Source: Sphaerosporella brunnea (taxonomy: Eukaryota; Ascomycota; Pezizomycetes; Pezizales; Pyronemataceae). From it: a stretch of 64,000 nt of DNA. The position numbers and the translations under genes were made by a program. The notes beneath the pieces were generated by a model. The model did not search any database. It saw only the letters and a program-made list of their open reading frames with translations, and was not told where the DNA came from. Numbering within the stretch: the first letter of the stretch is position 1; every line of letters begins with the position of its first letter. Positions 55,935 through 64,000 of this stretch are shown piece after piece. The DNA lies in the NCBI GenBank assembly GCA_008704415.1, contig VXIS01000003.1, positions 186,001 to 250,000 on the forward strand, given 5' to 3'.

Positions 55935-57690
55935 TCAAGGCACCCGATAACCTATTCCCGTTTCTTTCAAAAACTTCATAACAGCCTCCGCCTCCCTTTC
56001 GTCCTTGAATAACTTCCTGACCGGCCAGTTGACATGTCCTTTTAACCGCAGCTTCTTCCACACCTCCTTCAACATGTCCCTTCGCTCCTGTCTGAACACT
56101 TTGCATTTCCCAAACAAATGTCCTCGGGTCTGCCGCATCCCCTCATTGCAGTACCAACATTGGTCTGGATCCCTTTTTCCTATCCTTTTTAGATAGGTAC
56201 CGATCAGTGCGTGTCCAGATGCATTTGCATAAACACCACTGTCTGTTTCTTTCCTGTTTTCCTGACTATCGCTCGTAACTTCCTGCGCTTGCGCAGTTCA
56301 CATACTGGTGACGTCTCTAATCGTTCGCGCAGCCACTCTGCAGCTACTCTCGATTGCGCTTCCTTCGCGGCGCAATGAACGTTTACCAGTGATCGTAGCT
56401 TGATAATTGTCCGCATTTTTCGTGTGGGCATCGCTTCCCTGGCCGTCGCCGAAGCCAATTCGTCCGCCCTTTCGTTGCCTGGGACCCCATTGTGAGAGGG
56501 AACCCATCGGTACTCAATGGCGGCTCCCTTGTCAATGAGCTCTTTCTCACAACGGTAGAGTCACCTTGTCATCGCTTGACCCGGTCCTTGGCTATCTTCC
56601 TGGATCCTCGTAAGTGTGGCTTGGGAATCGGTCCAGACTCCCACTTTGTCGTTAATGATCTGTTCGCGCTTCGCCGCAATCTTGATGGCCTGAACCACTG
56701 CATACAGCTCTGCGTCGAACACCTCTTTGTTGTTGCCAAGGTACCACCTGTCTCCCACGTAGTCTTCGGCTTCCTTGCTATACCATGTCACGGCTGCTCC
56801 CACATGTCCGCCATCCACTCTGGAGCCGTCTGTCCACAACATGGTTGCATCGCTCTCGTCGACATACGTTGCGCTATGCAGCGCCACTCCCTTCTCCTCG
56901 ACAATGATGGTGCCCCTCGTCCTTTCTCCTTTCGGGGGTACCGTGACTTCAATGTCTTCAAACGACCGTTCTCCGCGGTTAAACATATTGGCAACTTCTC
57001 GCCTATTCTCCTCTCCCGGGATGGTCGGTTTTGGTGCCAGCTTGGCCCAGAAGCGCTCGATTCTTCCCTGAATAATAGCTTCTGCTGGGTACATTTGGCT
57101 CTCAGCCAAAGCTATCACAATCGGTGCGGATTTGAACATTCCCGTTGTTGATTTTGCCTGTTTGTTGATGATCTTTTGGACATCCGCTGCTCTGGTCTTG
57201 ATGACCTGCTGCTTGCCCATGATTCCTATTAGCTCGATGCCGTAGGTTGCTATTGATTGTACTACCGCGCGTTGGAGGTTTCCAACGCTAGCTGGTGGCA
57301 GACCCTTGGTGTTGCATAGCCGTTGGATACGGGCCTGCTGTCTTTTTGCCTTTTCGATCCAGACTCGATGGTGTTCCTTCAAGCTCAATTTGTCGTCTAG
57401 CCACACTCCTAGCCATCTGACTTCCTGAGTGGAGAACTTTATAACGTCGCTGCCTACCCTTATGTCCTGGGTGCGGGCCCTCTGGCGTTGCCTCCGGCTT
57501 CGTGTGAACAGGAGGGCCTCGGTCTTTTCCGTCTCAAACATGGCAGCGTTATCTCGTGCCCACTCTGTCGTTATCTTTGCGCACTTTTGGAGCCGCCTCG
57601 TGACTTGTCCTACGTCGTCTCCTCTCACGACCCAGGTAACGTCGTCCACAAAGGATAGCCCTAGACTGTCGGAACGTTCCGGTGGAGCGC
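55935..57690 (-). pseudogene. Best-preserved LINE 3' half: reverse transcriptase end, RNase H, CCHC
   Basis: Minus strand. The copy starts just before the catalytic box SDSLGLSFVDDVTWVV (57690-57630), continues through the thumb (KTEALLFT, RWLGVWLDDKLSLKEH) and into RNase H: MLWTDGSRVDGGHVGAAVTW (Asp), NNKEVFDAELYAVVQAI (Glu), GVWTDSQATLTRI (Asp), YRWVPSHNGVPGNERADELA (His, Asp). It then ends in CWYCNEGMRQTRGHLFGKC, a CX2CX7HX4C knuckle. Only two lesions are visible: an in-frame TGA at 56561-56563 (CGA to TGA would explain it) and a frameshift near 56215. The 5' half of ORF2, with the endonuclease and the first polymerase motifs, is absent, the usual outcome of LINE 5' truncation. Confidence 0.9.
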
Positions 57691-57844
57691 CGTGGAGTGC
57701 TGAACAGTGAAGCGAGGAGGGGTTACTACCTCCCCAAACGTTCTGGTGGACAATACCATCACCATCTTACCACCTTCCTCTGATTGCCATCTATAGTAGA
57801 CTCGCGTGCCCCCTCCGATTCATACAATCGTCAACACCTTGGTT

Positions 57845-58112
57845 GGTTAGGAGTCATTTTGTCACACGCCACCGCAACGGTAACAGTCTCATCTCACCTC
57901 TTGGAGCCACCCATCTTAGACATAGCGGTGGGCGGTGGTCGCGGTGGCCAGAGCTGCAGCCCCAACTGTTCCGGGTGCAAGAGATTACCAGCGGAGGTGA
58001 GCGCAAGTGGCAAGCAAGAAGAAACGTTTGTTGCGCAGTCAACCATGGAGTCAGAGATGGTCGCCTCCGCTTGGATTGGTTTACCGGTCTGCTTTTGCAG
58101 CTTTTGAAGAGA
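57845..58112 (+). pseudogene. Copia RNase H fragment
   Basis: Plus strand, within a 107-aa frame: after a Gly/Cys-rich degraded stretch it reads SASGKQEETFVAQSTMESEM then VASAWIGL, matching copia W.SKKQ..VA.STMEAEYIA. An inverted, more decayed copy is at 47082-47352. Both lie next to the GATGGN satellite. Confidence 0.7.
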
Positions 58113-58522
58113 CGTTTCAACAAATCGAATGCTACCAACGATTGCGGGAATGCTGGCGGTGTGTAGTTTGTAACCGGGGGCAGTGCTGTGTTCGCAGCCG
58201 GCACCCCAGCGCAGCCACCACCGCGGATCAAGAGTGCCTCGCCAGCCAGCACAGGCGGCCCCCCAGCTAGGCAATTGCCATGCACGCCCTGTGCGGAGTG
58301 CTGACAAACAACCTGAGCCGCGCTGATGCGGAGCCCAGCTTCACGTCTCTCGCGCGGCACACTGGGAGAGAAAGCTTGGAGCGCGCCACTATCGTGTGTG
58401 CTGCATTGCAGTGAGCGAGTCCGCGAGATTGCTCATGGCCCCGCCCCGGATGTCATTCCGCGTTGTGAGCGTCGTCTTTCGTTCACTCGTCGTACTGGGA
58501 AGGCTGCGTACTGAGGTGTGTT

Positions 58523-58575
58523 TCCGGTGCCTTGGAATTTTGGCGCAGTACAGGTCAATATACACGTTGCCACAC
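58523..58575 (-). repeat. Start motif of repeat R, partial
   Basis: TTGGCGCAGTACAGGTCAATATACACGTTGCCACA is the counterpart of the outer end of R at 63421-63467 (same strand orientation). It lies at the left edge of the satellite, so the satellite here is bordered by R sequence on both sides. Confidence 0.55.
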
Positions 58576-58639
58576 ATTGCAAGGCTGCAGGTTTATTTGT
58601 ACCAGACTATGAGGTCCAAATCCCGAACGCCGAGAGAAT

Positions 58640-61600
58640 CCCCACCCCAGCCGCATCTCCGTTTGTATCCGATTCGGCGATCACCACCGGCATCGCTGTC
58701 CCAATACCCATCGTTGTTTCTATCGCTACCCCATCCACAGCGCCATTGCCGTCTTCATCACCATCCCATCGCTATTGCCACACCCGTAGCTCTTCCAATA
58801 CACAGCGTCACCGCAATCACCATGCCCATCAAGATGTAATACCTGTCTGGAACATCAATGATTCTTTGCCCGTCCCTGTCCCCATCTCCGCCCGCATTGT
58901 CAACGCTGGCGCCATCATACAGATAAGTCACAGTCTCCCTATTGCCACCGGTGTCGCTATCCCATAGCTATCCACATTCCAATGCCCAGCGCCACCAAGA
59001 TCAAAATATCTCCTTCGCGGTCACTACTCCAAATTCCACTGCCATTGCAATCACTATGTCTATCATCATCACTATCGCTGTCTGAAATCACCTTCACTAT
59101 CACCAGCCCTCTCACACTTCGCATCAGCCTGGCCATCACCATCACTATAGTTATTGCCGTCCCAACCAATATATCACCCCCGCAGCTGTTCCGAACCCTA
59201 TCGCAATCGCCATCCCATCGCCGCCCCCATCTCCATCGTGGTGTTCATTACTATGACGAGTGCCGCCGCAATCAGTATGCAGAGCCCAATCAGTATGCGG
59301 ATGCCCATCGCCGTGGCCATCACCATCCGCACCGCAAAGACCATCCACACCTTCACCATCCGTATCTCCACCGGCAAAAACAATGCCTATCGCTACAGCC
59401 AGCAGTTATCCTATGCCGATCAGGATCACGATCGCTGTACGGTGTCAGTGGCTCCATTCCCATCGCTGACCCAATCCGCATCCGCATCGCCAGCTTCACC
59501 ACTATCGCCACAACGGGGGCTATACCAATCACGGCGCATATCCGCGTTGCCGTCCTCATCGCAATCCCCAGCGCTATCGCCACCACCATAGCTCTTCCCA
59601 TACACAGCGCCACCGCGCTGTTAGCATCCCCATCCAGATCTAATTGCCGTCGGCAACCACAACCCCGCTTCGTCTGCATCTCTGCCCGCATCGTCATTGC
59701 CGGCGCCATCAATTTCGGTATACCGATCAGTCATAGAACCCTATCGCCACTGCGGTCGCTATCCACATTCCAATCCCCTGCGTCACCAAGAACACCATAT
59801 CCCCATCCCTATCCCCATCGCCGTTGCTATCACTATGCCTATGATCATCACTATCGCTATCTGAAATCGCCTTCACTATCCCCATCCGTAAGACAATTCC
59901 TATCAGCATCGCCATCATTATACCTAGTGCTATTGCCGTCTCCATTGCCGTCCCTACCAATGTATCACCATCGTGCTGTTTCTAACCTTATCGCAATCGC
60001 CAGCGCCATCTCCATCGCCGCCTTCATCACTATGCCCGCCGCCGCCGCTATCAGTATCCCCATACCCATCGCCGTCCCCATCCCTATCCTCACCGCGCGA
60101 TCCGTATCTCCACCCCCAGAACCGCCCCTATCGCTGCCGCCAGCAGTATCCCAGGCCGATCGTCATCACGATCGAAGAACAATATTGCTGTCGCCATCCC
60201 CATCTCCGTCCCGATCGACATTGCCGGCTTCATTCCTATCGCCACGACAACCCCAATACCGACCCCACCCATATCCGCGTTATGTTGCCGTCACCATCCG
60301 GACAGCCATCACCATCCGCACCGCAATGACCATCCACACCGCCATCATCCGTATCTCCACCGGCAAAACATTCCCTACCGCCACCGCCAGCAGTATCCTA
60401 TGCCGATCACCATCACAATCACAGAGGGCAATGCGCATCCCCATCGCCATCCCCATTTCCGGCTTCACCACTATCGCCACAGCCGGCGCTATGCCAACCC
60501 CACCCATTTGGGGTTGCAGTCCTCATCGCAATCCCTATCCCTAACGTCACCACTGCGGCTGTTCGCATCCCCAACGCCATTGCTATTACTATGCCTATGA
60601 TCAGCACTATGCCTATCGCCATTGACATCACTATCACTATTGCTGTTGCCGTCGCCATTGCTGGGCGCAGCTGTTGCTATCGCTACCGCAACCAGCGTCG
60701 CAAATCCCATCACGGTCTCCATCACTATGCCAACCGCCACCGTGATGAGTATCCCGATGCCCATCGCTGATGCCATCACCATCGCCGTGCACATCACCAT
60801 CCACCCCGCCATTTGGAGTGCCATGCGTATCACCACCAGCAAAACAATCCCCATTGCTGCAGTCAGCAGTAGCCTATGCAAATCATCATCACACTCGCTC
60901 TACGGTGTCGCTGTCTCCATCCTCATCGGACTGGCTGAACTTATCCCATCCCAATTGCGATGCCGCTCCACGTTGCAGTCCTCACGGCAATCCCCATCCC
61001 GATCGCCACCACTGCGGCTGTTCCCCTCCGGATACCTATCCCCAACGTCATCGCTATCACTATGCCTATGATCATCACTATCGATATCCAAAATCACCTT
61101 CACCATGCCCATCACTATGCCAATTCATATGAGTATCGCCATCACTAACCCTATCGCTATTGCCATACCTATCACTATCGCTATTGCAATCACTATCCCC
61201 ATCGCTGTTGCCATCGCCATTGTCATTCCCAGCCATATATCACCGCCGTAGATATTGCCCACCCTATGGCAGTGTCCTAATCTCGATGGTAGTCTCCATC
61301 ACGATGACCACCGCCATAGCTATCACTATCGCGATGCCCATCGCTGATGCCGTCACCATCGCCGCGACAATCGCCATCCACACCGCCATCTCGACCGCTA
61401 TCCGCATCTCCAACGGCAGAGGTATCCGTACCGCCAATGTCATAGGCCAATCGTCATCAATATCGCCCTAAGTCCATCCCCATCCCCATCGGTGACCCAA
61501 TCCCCATCCCTATCGCCATGACGGTCTCCATCACTATGACCACCACCGTCGCTATCAGTATCTTAATGCCCATCGTTGATGCCATCACAATCGCCGTGCC

Positions 61601-62928
61601 CATCACCGTCCGCACTGCAATCACCATCCACACCGCTACCATCCGTATCTCCACCGGCAAAACAATCCCTACCGCCACCGCCAGCAGTATCCAATGCTGA
61701 TCACAATCACAATTGCTGTATGGTGCTCCGACCCCAATCGCTCGAGGTATCCCCATCGCGGTGACGATCGAAATTGCCGTCCTCGTTGCAATCCCCAGCG
61801 CTATTGCTACCACTGCAGCTCTTCCTATCCCCATCCCGATCCCCAACGCCATTGCTATCACTATGCCTATGATCATCACTATCAATATCCAGAATCACCT
61901 TCACCATCCCCATCCCAATCGCAATTCATCTCAGTATCGCCATCACTATACCTATCGCTATCGCCATCACTATCACTATCGCTATTGCCGTCGCCATTGC
62001 CATTCCCAGCGATGTATCACCCGCGATGCTGTTGATGTACCTTAGGCAACCAGCGTCGCAATCGCCATCCCCATCTGCATCCCCATCTCCATCGCAGTCT
62101 CCATCACTATGCCGACCGCCGCTGCTATCAGTATCCCAATGCTCATCGCTGATGCCGTCACCATAGCCGTGACCATCACCACCAACACCGGCATTTCCAG
62201 CGCCATCTGTATCCCCACCGACGAAACAATCCCTATCGTCACAGCCAGCAGTATTTTATGCCATCATCATCACAATCGCTGAACGGTGTCGCTGTCGCCA
62301 TCGACATTGGCGTCCTCATCGCAACGCCTATCCCTATCGCCACCACTGCGGCTGTTTGAATCCCCATCCCTATCCCCAACACCATTGCTGTTACTATGCC
62401 TATAATCATCACTATCAACATACAAAATCACCTTCACCATCCCCAGTGATATGGCAATTCAGATCAGTATCGCCATCACTGCGCCAATCGATATTGCCGT
62501 CGCCATTGCCATTCACAGCCATATATCAGCGCCTTGGCCGGAACCGCCGTGGCAATTGCCATCCCATCACTGTTCCCATGCAGTCTCCATCAACATGACA
62601 ACCGCCACCGCTATCAATATCCCCATGCCCATCGACCATGCCGTCACCATAGCCGTGACCATCCACACCGCCCTCTCGAGCACCAGCCCTATCTCCACTC
62701 TCACAAACTCCCTATCGCTGCCGCCGGCAGTATCCTATGCCGATGACCATCACGATCGATGAAACGATGTTGCCATCGGCATCTGCAATCGCAATCACTG
62801 ACCCAATCCTCATCCCCACGGCGACCGCTGTACCAATCCCGACCCATATCAGCGTTATGTTGCCGTCCTCATCGCGATCCTCATCCCTATCGCCACGACT
62901 GGAGCTGTTCCTATCACCATCGCACTAC
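58640..62928. repeat. 4.3-kb hexanucleotide-derived satellite with higher-order units
   Basis: Plus strand is ATCNCC-rich throughout. Non-repeat landmarks recur in order: ATGATCATCACTATC(N)ATATCCAAAATCACC near 59055, 59845, 61070, 61868 and 62402; CCA(G)CCATATATCACC near 59167, 59958, 61238, 62008 and 62518; CACCGGCAAAACAATCCCT...CAGCAGTAT near 59370, 60358, 60835, 61650, 62218 and 62702. This gives higher-order units of roughly 0.5-0.8 kb. The 520-aa ORF at 58982-60544 and its neighbours consist of Pro/Ile/Ala/Thr repeats from this satellite and are not genes. Confidence 0.85.
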
Positions 62929-62935
62929 CAGGGGG

Positions 62936-63467
62936 TATCACTGTCCCCGTTGCCACGTAAGCTGGGAATACTGCTACTCGGATACTCACGCTTTCTCGTA
63001 GGGGATGTTCTAGCCCGAGCAACATCAAGGTAGCGTGGTAGCAATCTTGGGGAAACATTCTCGGATTCTGTCAGTCTGATGGTCAACTGAGATGAGAATG
63101 ATCTCCCAAACAGGCTCGACGCGATCACTCGCGCCCAACGAGATGCAAAAGCCGGGGAAACGCCCGAGGTTGTGGCCACTCATCAAGCAGAAGATAAACA
63201 TGCGTTCCGTTTGTTTGTCTTTGGTGTAGCGAGAATTCAGGTTGGTAGTTTATAGATCAGTGTATCCAACGTTTTTGACTGTTTGCAGGCGTCATTTCGT
63301 CGGCGAAAACCTATCACCACCGCTATATTTCTGTCGGAAACCTGAGAGCGATACCTCAAAAACCCCGCTTCCGTTGCCGCAATACCGGTACCCTAACGCT
63401 AACGTCCGTCAATCGACCACAATGCCTCCGAGGTTTGGCGCCGTACAAATCAATAAACACGTTGTCA
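62936..63467 (-). repeat. Repeat R (candidate LTR), full inverted copy
   Basis: Complement of 28729-29262 along its whole length, with about one difference per 6-8 bases by eye. Its outer end lies within a hAT transposase tail (stop codon region at about 63472), and its inner end joins the satellite. Confidence 0.65.
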
Positions 63468-63471
63468 CTCC

Positions 63472-63730
63472 CGATCAAACCCTGGAACGCCATACTTCCA
63501 CCATGCGCGCAACTTGATGAGGGCCTGAAGACTCTCGGGGGCCATGCGAGCTTGATGGCGTTCTTGAGCGTTCCCTGCAGCGGGGAAGAGCCGTTCCGCC
63601 GGGGGTGTGGAAGCCAAACCGCGGCGTCAGCATTCACACATCCCGAGTACCGTGAGATGACTTACACTGGGGCAAATAATAGTCCTTCGCCATCATTGCG
63701 AGTCGAGGAAACCTGATGCAGCCTGTTTCC
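63472..63730 (-). pseudogene. hAT transposase C-terminal exons with intron
   Basis: Minus strand: IRFPRLAMMAKDYYLPQ, then an intron-like segment (GTAAGTC donor, TGCTGACG branch-like site, acceptor mutated to TTTGG where the copy at 1412-1964 has TTTAG), then ASTPPAERLFPAAGNAQERH, QARMAPESLQALIKLRAWWK and YGVPGFDRE with a stop at the very edge of repeat R. This is the canonical hAT dimerisation domain and tail. It is the clearest hAT C-terminus in the window, broken only at the splice acceptor as far as visible. Confidence 0.85.
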
Positions 63731-64000
63731 GCCCAGCATACAGGTGCGCTTGAGCTATACCGCGTTTCCCACTCAGCGGTAGACATGAAAGGCATCTGCC
63801 GGTAATGTTCAGGTTCATCGGGTGGTGTCTGGAGTTGCTGTTGGTGGGCGCTCATTTCGATGTCCCGAAGGAAGGGATTTCAAGGAACGCGGGGCCCTGC
63901 GGTTGCAGAAGATCGGACGACGGGCTGCCGGCCCGGGGACTCCACTGCAATGTCTTTTCCCGGCTCCATGCCGCCTGCAGCCTGTCGTCACCTTCTCAAA
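63731..64000. other. Window edge, probable continuation of the hAT gene
   Basis: The minus-strand frame continues through EWETRYSSSAPVCWAETGCI into the exon above, so the hAT coding region may extend to the right beyond the window. No other feature seen. Confidence 0.35.

Noticed and set aside
58982..60544. 520-aa open frame on the plus strand
   Set aside because: It is the translation of the ATCNCC satellite (Pro/Ile/Ala/Thr/Ser repeats). Such repeats lack stops in nearly all frames of both strands, and overlapping frames of similar quality exist. No domain.
1..64000. tRNA, rRNA or riboswitch genes
   Set aside because: I scanned for B-box-like GGTTCRANTCC and rRNA-conserved blocks and found none that fold convincingly; tRNAscan-SE and Infernal would be decisive.

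Overview
Organism and overall nature. The window looks like a repeat-choked, gene-poor stretch of a filamentous ascomycete (Pezizomycotina) genome. This is an inference from three things: Tad1-type LINEs whose ORF2 ends in RNase H plus a CCHC knuckle; Ty1/copia, Ty3 and hAT relics of the kind common in these fungi; and short introns of the form GTAAGT...GCTGAC...AG. I cannot name the species. I see no rRNA, tRNA, CRISPR or bacterial operon structure. Most long open frames lie in repeats or are shadows, so few coding calls are made.

Layout. 0-4.8 kb: 159-bp satellite array, LINE RNase H relic split by an internally deleted hAT element with target duplication, hAT relic. 5-7.7 kb: the best candidates for ordinary intron-containing host genes, damaged and split by a dispersed repeat. 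8-17.3 kb: repeats, hAT relics, one hAT-ended unit carrying the satellite. 18.0-19.0 kb: intact intronless orphan gene (325 aa). 19.4-21.3 kb: deleted copia element with polypurine tract and LTR pieces. 24.8-29.3 kb: two more hAT-ended satellite units, a poly(A)-tailed LINE 3' end and a candidate solo LTR. 31.9-33.7 kb: intact intronless 597-aa gene. 34.6-44.2 kb: hAT, LINE (ORF1 plus endonuclease, two copies), Ty3 gag and copia relics. 44.2-47.4 kb and 57.8-63.5 kb: two inverted copies of a composite unit (LTR-like repeat, hexanucleotide-derived satellite, copia RNase H). 48.9-49.7 kb: fold-back unit with telomere-like arms. 55.9-57.7 kb: the best-preserved LINE 3' half.

Main discovery candidate. 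The 597-aa gene at 31946-33739 (minus) joins an N-terminal domain resembling a copia-type Gag (UBN2-like) to a compact C-terminal domain with the nucleotide-binding signatures of a kinesin motor, in kinesin order: P-loop GYSGTGKT, switch I NQQSSR, switch II DxxGxE. I know of no described Gag-kinesin fusion. It is one of only two long, undamaged, non-repetitive ORFs in 64 kb.

How the pieces relate. The repeats form nested layers: LINEs and LTR-like units inserted into satellite or hAT sequence, hAT deletion derivatives inserted into LINEs, and segmental inversions copying composite blocks. The two intact ORFs stand out against this decay.
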